Shown piece after piece: positions 16,067 to 23,428 of a DNA stretch of 64,000 nt. A program made the translations under genes and the position numbers. This stretch comes from Streptomyces sp. NRRL S-87 (GTDB lineage: Bacteria; Actinomycetota; Actinomycetes; Streptomycetales; Streptomycetaceae): NCBI RefSeq assembly GCF_000719335.1, contig NZ_JOGB01000012.1, positions 1 to 64,000 on the forward strand, in the 5' to 3' direction. Below the pieces are notes generated by a model, which was not told the origin of the DNA, did no database searches, and worked only from the letters and a program-made list of their open reading frames with translations. How positions within the stretch are numbered: position 1 is the stretch's first letter; every line of letters starts with the position of its first letter.

Positions 16067-17590
16067 TCAGCAGTCCATCTGACGTGCTGCTGTCAGGGTC
16101 TCAGCGTTCCGCCCTGGGTCGGCCTGCCTCTGCGACAGGGCAATGCGGCGCCGTACGAGATCGACATCCACGATCTTCACGGTGAGAGCGTCGCCGACCT
16201 CGATGACGTCCTGCGGCGATTGATCCAGCTCGTCGGTGTGCACGAGCCCCGCAAAGCCGTCCTCTCGGTCTTCGATGCGGACGAAGACACCGAACGGCAC
16301 GATCTTGGTGACCGGCCCTGTGACCACCTGGCCGATCCTCTGCGCTACCTGCGGCCACGGGTCTTCCTGCACTGCTCGAAGCGACAGCGGCACTCGCTCC
16401 CCGACCATATCGACGTCGAGGACCTCGGCCGTGACCTCCTGGCCGACGCTGACGACGTCGGACGGGTGGTTGATCGGACGCCAGGAGAGCTCCGGAATGT
16501 TGATCATCGCGGTGAAGCCGCCGATGTCCACGAAGGTGACGCCGAAACTGGCGATGGACGTCACCGTGCCGGTGACGACCTGGCCGCGGCGCAGGGTCTT
16601 CAGGAACGCCCAGTCCCGGTCGCTGGGTGTCGGCTCGGTCTGCCAGCGCGCGCGGAGTACCCCGTCGCTGTCGGGCAGCACAGCGGTGAACAGCGGGAGA
16701 TCTTCACCGGCGTACATGGATACGACGCCGGCCGCACGCGCGCCGGCAAGCCGGGCGGTCACGTCCTCGAACTGGGTCTCGTCCACGACTGTGCTGGTGA
16801 TGTGCCCGTCCTCCGTCTCCCAGATGATCTCCACCAGCCCTTCGTCGGGCAGGGCGGCCACGGCCGTGTCGACGTCGGTGAGCAGGTCCGGCCAGACGGC
16901 CAACTGTGCACGTGGAGCCAGCTGGGAGCGGACGGTCTCGATGTTGTCGCGGCTCAGGCGGTGCCACCGGGAGGCGTTGAGGGCGAAGGTCTCCTCCAGG
17001 AACGTGGCGCGGTGGGCGCCGACGGTCCAGCCAAGGCGGGCCCAGAAGTCGGCGTCGGCCGGGCGCTGCACGTAGGCGGGGTCGTCGGGGGCGAAGTCGT
17101 ACGGCGATGCCTCCAGGCGTTCCGGGAACAGGCCGAGCGCTCGGGTGCGGGTCAGCGCGGCTTCGCAGGGCCGGCTGCTGCCGAGGTAGAGGTACTGGTC
17201 CCAGCCGACGTGCACCGTGAACTCTCCCTCGACCTCCAGGCGGCACCAGGCCCCGTTGTCGCGGAGCATCGCTCGGACAAGTTCCAAGCCGACCCCGATC
17301 GGCACGAGTGCCCCGTCGTGGAACCCGGCGGGGCCGGCGGGGAAGAGGCCGGCCAGGCCGTAGCCGTCGACCGGTGGCTCCAGGCCGAAGTGGACGAGGC
17401 CTCCGAGCTGCGGCTCGCGGATGGCCAGCTGGTCGACGCCGCTGTCCTCGGCGAAGGCGGCGACGGCCTGCAGGTAGGCGGCTTCGACCGGCCCGTGGTC
17501 GCAGGTCGTGTCCTCAGGGCCGGCGTAGTGGCCGTGCTGGTCGCGGTCGGCGGGGTCGTACCTGGTGACCTGATAGACGTAGGGCAGCAC
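16067..17590 (-). CDS. Two-S1-domain RNA-binding protein with large N-terminal domain (transposon passenger)
   Basis: A 507-residue protein. Residues 1 to about 330 are an uncharacterised region (PYVYQVTRYDPADRDQHGHY..., HFGLEPPVDGYGLAGLFPAG, HVGWDQYLYLGSSRPCEAA). Two S1 OB-folds follow at about 340-412 (RRGQVVTGTVTSIASFGVTF) and 418-490 (IGQVVTGPVTKIVPFGVFV), each ending in the usual V-G-x-x-V/L-x-V-x-D-V-D motif. It probably binds RNA or ribosomes; the N-terminal domain's role is unknown. A GTG at 17590 lies one base after the upstream stop; another GTG at 17602 would overlap it by 11 bp. The gene sits intact inside the terminal repeats. Confidence 0.8.
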   Translation of the reverse strand: MLPYVYQVTRYDPADRDQHGHYAGPEDTTCDHGPVEAAYLQAVAAFAEDSGVDQLAIREPQLGGLVHFGLEPPVDGYGLAGLFPAGPAGFHDGALVPIGVGLELVRAMLRDNGAWCRLEVEGEFTVHVGWDQYLYLGSSRPCEAALTRTRALGLFPERLEASPYDFAPDDPAYVQRPADADFWARLGWTVGAHRATFLEETFALNASRWHRLSRDNIETVRSQLAPRAQLAVWPDLLTDVDTAVAALPDEGLVEIIWETEDGHITSTVVDETQFEDVTARLAGARAAGVVSMYAGEDLPLFTAVLPDSDGVLRARWQTEPTPSDRDWAFLKTLRRGQVVTGTVTSIASFGVTFVDIGGFTAMINIPELSWRPINHPSDVVSVGQEVTAEVLDVDMVGERVPLSLRAVQEDPWPQVAQRIGQVVTGPVTKIVPFGVFVRIEDREDGFAGLVHTDELDQSPQDVIEVGDALTVKIVDVDLVRRRIALSQRQADPGRNAETLTAARQMDC

Positions 17591-17591
17591 G

Positions 17592-18044
17592 TCACTGCCC
17601 ACCGGGAGTCGACGGCGTGGCTGCGTTCTGGTGGCGTTCAAGGACGCGGTAGACGGTGGCGCGGCTGACGGAGAAGAGCTCGGCGAGGTCTGCGATGGTG
17701 TGCTCGCCGGACTGGTGCTGTTGGACCAGGTGCGTCTGCTGGCGGGCGGTGAGCTTGGGCTGCTTCCCCTTGAGCTTGCCCTCGGCCCGCGCCACCGCCA
17801 TGCCTTCACGGGTGCGCATGCGCAGGAGGCAGAGTTCCGGCGAGCCGTGCTGCCAATCGGGATGCTCCGCCAGCGACAAGCCGTAGGTGAGCGCCGTGAG
17901 AAGCCCGTCCGGCAGGTTGTCATAAACGATCTCCGTCACGCCCCGCAGCCCCTGCTTGGTCGACTCGACAGGGAAGAAGCGGGGCTCCCTTCCTCCGGAA
18001 AGTCGATCAAGGTGGGCGAGGTACTTCTCAACGCGACTGGCCAT
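17592..18044 (-). CDS. Chimeric protein: SUFU-like N-terminus fused to serine-resolvase C-terminus
   Basis: 150 residues. Residues 1 to about 70 (VEKYLAHLDRLSGG, FFPVESTKQGLRGVTEIVYD, LLTALTYGLSLAEHPDW, SPELCL) match the first half of bacterial suppressor-of-fused (SUFU) proteins. The rest (RMRTREGMAVARAEGKLKGK, then LAELFSVSRATVYRVLERH) is the C-terminal linker and Hin-type HTH of a Tn3-family resolvase. The catalytic resolvase domain and the SUFU C-terminus are missing. The in-frame join keeps the gene open. It may be an inert by-product of a deletion, or a DNA-binding protein that could still recognise res-like sites. The ATG at 18044 is used; a GTG at 18059 is possible. Confidence 0.7.
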   Translation of the reverse strand: MASRVEKYLAHLDRLSGGREPRFFPVESTKQGLRGVTEIVYDNLPDGLLTALTYGLSLAEHPDWQHGSPELCLLRMRTREGMAVARAEGKLKGKQPKLTARQQTHLVQQHQSGEHTIADLAELFSVSRATVYRVLERHQNAATPSTPGGQ

Positions 18045-18065
18045 GTGTCCAGCCTGCACGATCGT

Positions 18066-18341
18066 TCAGCGGCGCACGCCACCGGGGCCGTCACCAGTCA
18101 CGCTCCGCAACAGGTCCACAGAAGTTGTGCCAGAACCCGTTCTAGTGGACACAGCCACCACGACCTCCCACGCCACCGCGAGTGGGTCCTCTTCCAGGAA
18201 CCGGCCGATGTAGCAGACCGTGCAGATCTGCACGGCGAACCCGAGCCGGGTCGTCCCGGACTTGTTCCGCACCCGCTTCATGTCGTCTTCGAGCAGCATC
18301 CAGACCTCGATCAGGTCCTCCGGCTCCCAGTCCTGCCGCAC
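18066..18341 (-). pseudogene. Tn3-family transposase N-terminal remnant
   Basis: 91 codons. The start MRQDWEPEDLIEVWMLLEDD with MKRVRNKSGTTRLGFAVQ is the DUF4158-type N-terminus of Tn3-family transposases. Then ICTVCYIGRFLEEDPLA follows, after which similarity ends near residue 60 and the frame closes. A full transposase is about 1,000 residues, so more than 90 % is gone, including the DDE catalytic core. The stretch after TRLGF reads like a different transposase subfamily from the stretch before it, suggesting an internal join. It lies 86 bp from the right terminal repeat, the normal position for tnpA. Confidence 0.75.
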
Positions 18342-18426
18342 CGCTCCGCCCTTGCCGCGACGTCACTCGTTCAGCTCAACGAGAGGCCCAGCGCGGGGAA
18401 ACGACCTTCACCAGCGGTCACACAGG

Positions 18427-18466
18427 GCTGCACGTCCGTTCGCCGTAGCTATACGAGAGCAGGGCC
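18427..18466 (-). repeat. Right terminal inverted repeat of the Tn3-like element
   Basis: Read from the outside in, it begins GGCCCTGCTCTCGTA, then AGCTACGGC, and ends GTGCAGC. It pairs with the left repeat at 35 of 40 positions. Confidence 0.85.
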
Positions 18467-18490
18467 CACCAGGACACCCTGCGGGCATGC

Positions 18491-18526
18491 GCGAGGGGTG
18501 GGCGCTCGCCGACGCCCACCCCTCGC
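18491..18526. terminator. Strong stem-loop between the Tn3-like element and the Ig-domain gene
   Basis: A perfect 14-bp stem (GCGAGGGGTGGGCG and its complement) with an 8-base loop. It lies 25 bases past the Ig-domain stop codon and could also block readthrough into or out of the element. Confidence 0.8.
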
Positions 18527-18550
18527 GACCTCGCGACGAAACGCCGCGGA

Positions 18551-18979
18551 TCAGCAGCGCGGGCAGGCGTCGCGGATGACGCGCCAGGTGAAGGTGGTGC
18601 TGCCGGGGACGCCGGTGGCGTCGGTGGCGGTAACGGTCACCGTGCGCGTGCCGGAGCCGCGCGCCATGCCGGTGATGAGACCGGTGCTCGCGTTGATAGA
18701 CGTGCCCAGGGGCAGGTTCGACGCGGACCAGGTGTACGGGTACGTGCCGCCGCCGACCGTCATCTGCAGGTAGACGTCGTCGTACTGGAGGTTCGTCTGC
18801 GTACCGGGGTTGCCCACGACGACCACGCCCAGCGGCGCGCGGTGGGCGGTGGGGGCGGTGGCCGGGGTGAGCGTGGCGGCGTTGCCGGTGCCGCCCGTCG
18901 CGCCCAGCAGGGCGGCCGTCGCGGACAGGCTGACGAACAGGGCGGCGAACCGCCGGCGGGTGCGCGGGGACGTACTCAA
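18551..18979 (-). CDS. Secreted Ig-like (He_PIG type) domain protein
   Basis: A 142-residue exported protein. The Arg-rich start (TRRRFAALFVSLSATAALL) is a signal peptide cleaved near residue 30. One Ig-like fold follows, with the features of putative Ig (He_PIG) domains: YPYTWSASNLPLGTSINAST, GLITGMARGSGTRTVTVTAT and a final TFTWRVI. The C-terminus DACPRC may form a disulfide. A TTG start is inferred because GGAGG lies five bases upstream and the frame has no better codon. Likely an extracellular binding module; no catalytic residues. Confidence 0.7.
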   Translation of the reverse strand: MSTSPRTRRRFAALFVSLSATAALLGATGGTGNAATLTPATAPTAHRAPLGVVVVGNPGTQTNLQYDDVYLQMTVGGGTYPYTWSASNLPLGTSINASTGLITGMARGSGTRTVTVTATDATGVPGSTTFTWRVIRDACPRC

Positions 18980-19127
18980 GAGGACCTCCGAGTCGGGCTG
19001 GTGCCGGGTGGACGTGCGGTGGTACGTCGGCTTGCGCCCGCAGCATAGGAATCCGGCCAGACCCCTCACCAGAGCGACGGATCCCCGCAGAACTGGGGGG
19101 TTGCACGGCCCCGCCGACCGTGCCCGA

Positions 19128-19173
19128 CTCGCCCGACTCCCCCGACTCCCCCGACTCCCCCGACTCCCCCGAC
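19128..19173. repeat. 9-bp tandem repeat (CCCGACTCC)
   Basis: About five consecutive CCCGACTCC-type units occupy the spacer between the Ig-domain gene and the DUF1272 gene. Non-coding. Confidence 0.8.
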
Positions 19174-19193
19174 GACCGTGCCCAGCGGCGGGG

Positions 19194-19385
19194 TCAGGCG
19201 GCGGCGGCCGTGGCGCGACGAGGGCGGGACACCAGTTCACCGCCGCAGTTGGGGCAGGTGCGGTCCATCGCCTCGGCGCACGAGACGCAGAAGGTGCACT
19301 CGTACGAGCAGATGAACGCCGCCGCGTCCGGTGCCAGTTCGGTGGTCGTGCACTTCTCGCACAGGCTGCGCATCTCCAGGGCCAT
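19194..19385 (-). CDS. DUF1272 zinc-ribbon-like protein
   Basis: 63 residues. MALEMRSLCEKCTTTELAPD, then FICSYECTFCVSCAEAMDRTCPNCGGEL, giving paired CxxC knuckles (CEKC, CTFC, CPNC) plus further Cys, as in the DUF1272 family. It is predicted to bind two zinc ions; function is not established. The ATG has AAGGAGA seven bases upstream (GAAGGAGAGTC). It ends in a Thr/Ala/Arg tail. It sits apart from its neighbours and is probably monocistronic. Confidence 0.85.
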   Translation of the reverse strand: MALEMRSLCEKCTTTELAPDAAAFICSYECTFCVSCAEAMDRTCPNCGGELVSRPRRATAAAA

Positions 19386-19688
19386 GACTCTCCTTCGGTG
19401 GGTCGCCGGTCGGCGGCCGCCCTCGGCGGGCCGGACCGGACGTCGACCCCTCGATTCTCGGTCACTCGATCTTGGAGGAACAGCGCGGGTCCTGCCGGGC
19501 TCCCCACCGATCCTGCCACCGGCCCGCGCGGCACGGCTCCTTCCGGCCAATGACTTGACGAGGCCCTGACAATTGCGGAGCCCTGTGGGACCTTCCTTGA
19601 CGCACCCGGATCCGCGCACGGCTCCGCCCGCCCGACTCGGAGTCCGGGCTCCGCACACCCCCACAAGGACGTGTCCAGAAGGAGCGAC
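19386..19688. other. Intergenic region without a gene
   Basis: Divergent spacer between the DUF1272 gene and the secreted protein gene. A less GC-rich segment near 19550-19600 (TGACTTGACGAGGCCCTGAC) could hold a TTGACG-type -35 for the downstream gene. No conserved ORF and no strong hairpin was found. Confidence 0.4.
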
Positions 19689-20192
19689 ATGAGGACGATC
19701 TCGAAACTGTCGTGCGTCACCGCCCTGCTCGTCGCCGCCACCGCCGGCGCCGCCACCGCGGCGAGCGCCCTGGGGCCCACGGCCGACCAGCAGGTCGACG
19801 GCGTCATCGTGGTGGCGGGCAACACCTGTACGTGGACCAACGCCCGCACCAGCGCCAATCCCCCGAGCGCACTGACGATCGACCGCGCCACCATCAACAA
19901 GCCCGGGGGCAACCTCGCGTGCGGCGGCGGCATCACCGCGTCGCTGAACAACAACCCCGCCGTGACGTTCGACGACGCGGCCGGCACGGCCAAGGCCGAC
20001 GTCATCGACATCACCGGCAAGCAGAGCTTCATCTCCTGCCGCTACCGCGTGACCAACGTCGTCTGGAACCGTGACGGCGCCACCCGCAAGTACGTGAACC
20101 AGGCCTTCACCGCGGCGAAGACCTCCGGCAGCTTCCTGTGCCCGGGGTCGGTGACCACGGCGGCCGGGGACGCCTCGCTGCTCTTCCACTGA
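19689..20192 (+). CDS. Secreted protein of unknown function
   Basis: A 167-residue product with a clear Sec signal peptide (RTISKLSCVTALLVAATAGA; likely cleavage near residue 27). The mature part is beta-rich with four Cys (NTCTWTN, LACGGG, ISCRYR, FLCPGS), suggesting two disulfides. No family was recognised; the Thr/Asn-rich composition fits a small extracellular beta-sandwich. The ATG at 19689 was chosen for AAGGAG six bases upstream, rather than an in-frame codon 18 bases earlier. Confidence 0.65.
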   Translation: MRTISKLSCVTALLVAATAGAATAASALGPTADQQVDGVIVVAGNTCTWTNARTSANPPSALTIDRATINKPGGNLACGGGITASLNNNPAVTFDDAAGTAKADVIDITGKQSFISCRYRVTNVVWNRDGATRKYVNQAFTAAKTSGSFLCPGSVTTAAGDASLLFH

Positions 20193-20493
20193 GCCGCCTC
20201 CCGGGGCCGGGGGCCGGCCACCGGAAACGGCCGGGCCCCCGGTCCCCAGGCCACGGTCAGGCCCCGGGGCGCGGTCAGGCCCCCGGGGCGGGGTCATGCC
20301 CCGGGCCACGGTTAGGCCCCCCGGCCGCGGTCAGGCCGCCGGGCACGGCCCCCGGCACGCTCCCGCCCCTGGACAAGTGCACCTCGGTGCCCCGCCGGAT
20401 GGCGAGCTTCCTGGCCGACGGGGCTACGCCGCCGGCCGCACCGCTCGACGCCGGCCCCGCCGGACGGCACGCCGCCCGCGCCGCCGTCGCGGC
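20193..20493. repeat. GC-rich repeat-filled intergenic spacer
   Basis: A 300-bp spacer between convergent genes. It contains five imperfect units of about 20 bp of the form CACGGTCAGGCCCCGGGGCG (about 20250-20345), preceded by an inverted CCGGGGCC/GGCCCCGG segment. No gene supported. Confidence 0.6.
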
Positions 20494-21315
20494 TCATGTG
20501 GCGACCGCCGTCGTGACCACGAGGGGCGGCCAGGCCCGCTCCGCATCCCAGGTGCGGCCGTGCACGAGCGCCGCGTCGGCTACGCCGACCGCCTCGTCCA
20601 CGGTGGGCCGGCGCTGGACCACCTCCCGGAACCGGGCGCGTTCGAGCAGGCGCGGGAAGACCTCGACCGGCCAGGCGCGGTTGCGCACCTCCTGCCAACT
20701 GCCGTCCGTACGCAGCAGGCGCAGGGTCAGCTCCTCGCCGGGCCGGTACGCCCGGCCGGCGTCGCCGATCCGGAGCGATGCGTACGGGCGGCCGGCGCAG
20801 GCGGGGTCGGTACTCAGCAGCACGAACAGGCCGCCGGGCCGCAGCAGCCGCCGCACCTCCGCGAACACCCCGAGCACCGCGTCCTCGGAGGGCAGCGAGG
20901 CGAGCACGTGGTTGCACATGACCGCGTCGGCGCAGGCGTCCGGGAGCCCGGTGGCCCGTCCGTTCTCCACGAGGTGGTACTCCGCCCCGGGCGTGCCCAG
21001 TTCGCGGGCCAGGGCCAGCATCTCGGGACTGGTGTCCACGCCCACCAGCCGGACGCCGAGCCGCGCCGCGGCGCTGCCGGCCACCCGGCCGGGTCCGCAC
21101 CCGAAGTCGACGAGCACGTCGCCCTCGCGGACGCGACGGGCGAGCGCCTCGAAGACGAACGGGTAGCCGAGCAGCCAGTCCGTGTCGGCCGTCACCGCGG
21201 CGAAGGCGCGGGCTCCGGCGGCGCCGGTCCAGTCGGTGCCCCGGTCCGCGTCCGGGCGCCCGGCGTCGGCCGGGTCCTCCCGGGCCTGTTCGTGGGAGAC
21301 GTCGTCACTGCTCAC
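20494..21315 (-). CDS. Class I SAM-dependent methyltransferase
   Basis: A 273-residue methyltransferase. Motif I is VLVDFGCGPGRVAGSAA near residue 68, then VRLVGVDTSPEMLALA, ACADAVMCNHVLASLP (motif IV) and EVRRLLRPGGLFVLLSTD (motif V). The C-terminal half (RIGDAGRAYRPGEELTLRLL, VEVFPRLLERARFREV) is a substrate lid as in small-molecule or ToxA-type methyltransferases. The acceptor is unknown and there are no pathway neighbours. The GTG start gives a polar N-terminal extension of about 35 residues. Confidence 0.8.
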   Translation of the reverse strand: MSSDDVSHEQAREDPADAGRPDADRGTDWTGAAGARAFAAVTADTDWLLGYPFVFEALARRVREGDVLVDFGCGPGRVAGSAAARLGVRLVGVDTSPEMLALARELGTPGAEYHLVENGRATGLPDACADAVMCNHVLASLPSEDAVLGVFAEVRRLLRPGGLFVLLSTDPACAGRPYASLRIGDAGRAYRPGEELTLRLLRTDGSWQEVRNRAWPVEVFPRLLERARFREVVQRRPTVDEAVGVADAALVHGRTWDAERAWPPLVVTTAVAT

Positions 21316-21655
21316 AGCTCCCCACTATCGGGCCGCCGTGCCGGCCGCGGCCCGCACGACACGGGCCGCGGCGACGTCCTCGGCACCGTGACCACCCCCG
21401 CACGGCAGCACTCCCCGCACCACGGCCAGCGGCACACGGCAGCATCCCCAACACCACGCCACCGGCACCGGCACCGGCACCGGCACCGGCACCCGGAGGT
21501 GTCGTCGACACCGCCACCACCCTTTCGTGGGACACCGGCGGGGGCTCGGCCCGGGCGCTCCCGCCGCCCGACCGGGGGAGGGACGGGACCACCCTTCCGT
21601 GCGGGGCCCGCCCGGAACGGGCCCCGCGCCGCTCCGGTTGCGGCACAGTGGGCGG
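21316..21655. other. Divergent intergenic region with hexamer repeat and hairpin
   Basis: A 340-bp spacer holding a short (GGCACC)n array near 21461-21493 and two similar CCACCCTTYCGTG motifs 70 bp apart. A perfect 10-bp stem (GCGGGGCCCG / CGGGCCCCGC, 21601-21627) lies about 29 bases before the lipoprotein start. The hairpin could affect expression of that gene. No coding sequence supported. Confidence 0.5.
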
Positions 21656-22264
21656 GTGCCACGTCGTACCGCGGGCCTGATGGCCCTGTTCGTCGCCCTG
21701 TTCGTCCTGCCCGGCTGCGTGAGCCTCTCCCCCGCCGCCGGCCCCGGCCCCGCCCCCGCTCCCGCCCCGGCCGGGCAGCGGCCGCTCGCGGGGTACGGGA
21801 GCGCCGCGCGACCGGACCGCCCACGGGAGGAGTGGGGACCGGTTCCCGACCGCGCGACGGGGCCGGGGCAGCCGGGAACCGGAACGGGCGCGACCTCGAC
21901 CTCGACCTCGACCTCGACCTCGACCTCGACCTCAGCCTCGATCTCGACCTCGGGCACCGGCACCCGCACCGGCACCGGCACCGGCACCGGCACCGGCACG
22001 GAGGAAGCCGGCGGCACGGCCCCCGGGCGGTCCCGCCCGCAGCACCGCGCACCCGGCCGGCCGGGAGGCGCCACCCGGGTCCGGCCGCGCCACGCGGTCC
22101 GCCCGCCCGCCTCCCGCCCCGCGCCGCGGCACCGGAAGCGCAAGCCGCCGGCCGCGCGGACGCCCGCGCCCCGGTCCGTGGACATGCGGGGGCTGTGCCG
22201 GGCCGCCGACGGGGTGGCGGACCCGTCCGTCGCGCGCTTGTGCCGTGCGGCGTACGGCCGTTGA
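21656..22264 (+). CDS. Putative lipoprotein with Thr-Ser/Gly-Thr repeats and conserved C-terminal motif
   Basis: 202 residues. The N-terminus GLMALFVALFVLPGCVSLS is a lipoprotein signal with lipobox LPGC at about residue 21. The middle is disordered and Pro/Arg rich, with Ser-Thr and Gly-Thr dipeptide runs from two hexamer arrays. The last 27 residues (DMRGLCRAADGVADPSVARL, then CRAAYGR) look like a compact two-Cys tail that I recall from other Streptomyces proteins. The role is unknown, perhaps a surface tether displaying the tail. The start is GTG, downstream of a stem-loop. Confidence 0.65.
   Translation: MPRRTAGLMALFVALFVLPGCVSLSPAAGPGPAPAPAPAGQRPLAGYGSAARPDRPREEWGPVPDRATGPGQPGTGTGATSTSTSTSTSTSTSASISTSGTGTRTGTGTGTGTGTEEAGGTAPGRSRPQHRAPGRPGGATRVRPRHAVRPPASRPAPRHRKRKPPAARTPAPRSVDMRGLCRAADGVADPSVARLCRAAYGR
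21890..22000. repeat. Two adjacent hexanucleotide arrays in the lipoprotein gene
   Basis: About ten (CGACCT)-type units (21890-21951) and about eight (GGCACC)-type units (21953-22000) code for Thr-Ser and Gly-Thr dipeptides. Both keep the frame when they change copy number. Confidence 0.9.
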
Positions 22265-22275
22265 GGGCGCCGACG

Positions 22276-22281
22276 TAGGCT
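22276..22281 (+). promoter_or_regulatory. -10 box TAGGCT for a likely leaderless NUDIX mRNA
   Basis: TAGGCT ends six bases before the ATG; there is no Shine-Dalgarno between. Confidence 0.5.
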
Positions 22282-22287
22282 CGGAGC

Positions 22288-22827
22288 ATGTCGAGCGATC
22301 ACGCGCACGCGGGTGCGTCCCCGGACGAGTACGAGGTGGCCGTCGACCCCGGCGTGCAGGTCCCGGTGCCGCGCGCGGGAGAGGTGTGGGCGGTCGGGGC
22401 CGTGATCCTCGATCCGGCGGGCCGGGCCTTCGCACAGCGCCGGGCCCCCGACCGGCGGCTGTTCCCTGACTGCTGGGACATCGTCGGCGGGCACGTCGAG
22501 CCGGGCGAAGCCCTGTTGGACGCCCTCGCCCGCGAGATCGGCGAGGAGACCGGGTGGCGGCTGCGCCGGGTACGGCGGCTGCTCGGCGTCTCGACGTGGA
22601 CCGGGGACGACGGCGCCGGGCTGCGGCACGAGGCCGACTACCTGGTCGAGGTGGCGGGCGACCTCGACCGGCCCGCGCTGGAGTGGGCCAAGCACAGCGG
22701 ATACGACTGGTTCGGCCCGGCCGAGCTGCCGCGCCTGAAGGAGAACTGCGCCCCGGGCGAGTACTTCATCCACGACCTGGTCGCGGCCACCCTGCGCACC
22801 GCGTCCGGTCGGTCCGGCGGTTCCTGA
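22288..22827 (+). CDS. NUDIX hydrolase
   Basis: A 179-residue phosphohydrolase for nucleoside diphosphate-linked substrates. The NUDIX box is complete: G-HVEPGEALLDALAREIGEE-TGW near residues 68-90 gives the metal-binding REIGEE core. AVILDPAGRAFAQRRAPDRR precedes it and LEWAKHSGYDWFGPAELPRL follows. This order is typical of mutator-like or IPP-isomerase-like NUDIX members, but the substrate cannot be assigned. The start is probably leaderless ATG. Confidence 0.85.
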   Translation: MSSDHAHAGASPDEYEVAVDPGVQVPVPRAGEVWAVGAVILDPAGRAFAQRRAPDRRLFPDCWDIVGGHVEPGEALLDALAREIGEETGWRLRRVRRLLGVSTWTGDDGAGLRHEADYLVEVAGDLDRPALEWAKHSGYDWFGPAELPRLKENCAPGEYFIHDLVAATLRTASGRSGGS

Positions 22828-22851
22828 CGGCGGGGCGGGGCCCGGCGCGGG

Positions 22852-23226
22852 TCAGGCCTCCTGGAGCACCGAGAGGACGTTGCCGGCCGGGTCCTTGAAC
22901 CAGGCGATCGCCGGGCCGCCCTCCTCGCGGACGATGCCGTGGTCGTCCTGGGCGAATCCCTCGTACCGCTCGAAGGTGACCCCCTTCGCACCGAGGTCGG
23001 CCACGGCCCGGTCGACGTCGGGGACCGGGAAGTTCAGCACGGTGAACGTCGCGGGCTCGTGGTTGTCCTTCGGGTAGAGGAGCACCCGGTTGCCCCCGGC
23101 GAGCTCGAGGAACAGCATCCCGTTCTCCTCGGCCACCCGCAGGCCCAGGGTGTCGCTGTAGAAGCCCTTGACGCTCTCGATGCTGCCGACCGAGTAGCCG
23201 CTGAAGGCAGGACTGTCTCCCAGCAT
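22852..23226 (-). CDS. VOC family (glyoxalase/bleomycin-resistance fold) protein
   Basis: 124 residues. Two beta-alpha-beta-beta-beta halves: [20 protein letters not shown] with LGLRVAE and [18 protein letters not shown], then [20 protein letters not shown] with [18 protein letters not shown]. The typical final Asp-Pro-Asp/Ala-Gly-Asn is present. The metal ligands of glyoxalase I are not all obvious, so it could bind rather than transform its ligand. The ATG has GGAGGCGATC upstream. Confidence 0.8.
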   Translation of the reverse strand: MLGDSPAFSGYSVGSIESVKGFYSDTLGLRVAEENGMLFLELAGGNRVLLYPKDNHEPATFTVLNFPVPDVDRAVADLGAKGVTFERYEGFAQDDHGIVREEGGPAIAWFKDPAGNVLSVLQEA

Positions 23227-23428
23227 GGCCGATCGCCTCCGGTTCCTGGGGTCCGCATTGGTCGCGGCGCGCCCGGTGGTGGTCGTACGCCCCGCGCGCC
23301 GCGGGGTCGTACGCTGCCGTGGTCCATCGTGCCGTCGCCGCGCCGGACACGCATGCCCGGCGCGGCGACGGTGTGACGGGACGGCCCGGGGGCCGCGGCA
23401 GCCGCACCCCGGGGCGCGGGGGCGGGCC

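Larger units (their letters stand above)
15911..18466. mobile_element. Non-autonomous Tn3-family-like element carrying an S1-domain gene
   Basis: The 2,556-bp segment is bounded by 40-bp terminal inverted repeats (35/40 identical; all five differences are transitions). The flanking pentamers GACCA (left) and CACCA (right) match in four of five positions, close to the 5-bp target duplication of Tn3-family transposition. Inside, all on the minus strand, are a transposase N-terminal stump, a SUFU/resolvase chimera and an intact S1-domain gene. Without a full transposase it could only move in trans. The identity as a Tn3 derivative rests on the 40-bp ends, the DUF4158-like stump and the resolvase tail together. 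Confidence 0.75.

Noticed and set aside
17592..18044. Calling this simply a SUFU-domain protein or a resolvase
   Set aside because: Neither domain is complete; each half matches a different family, so a chimera call is more accurate.
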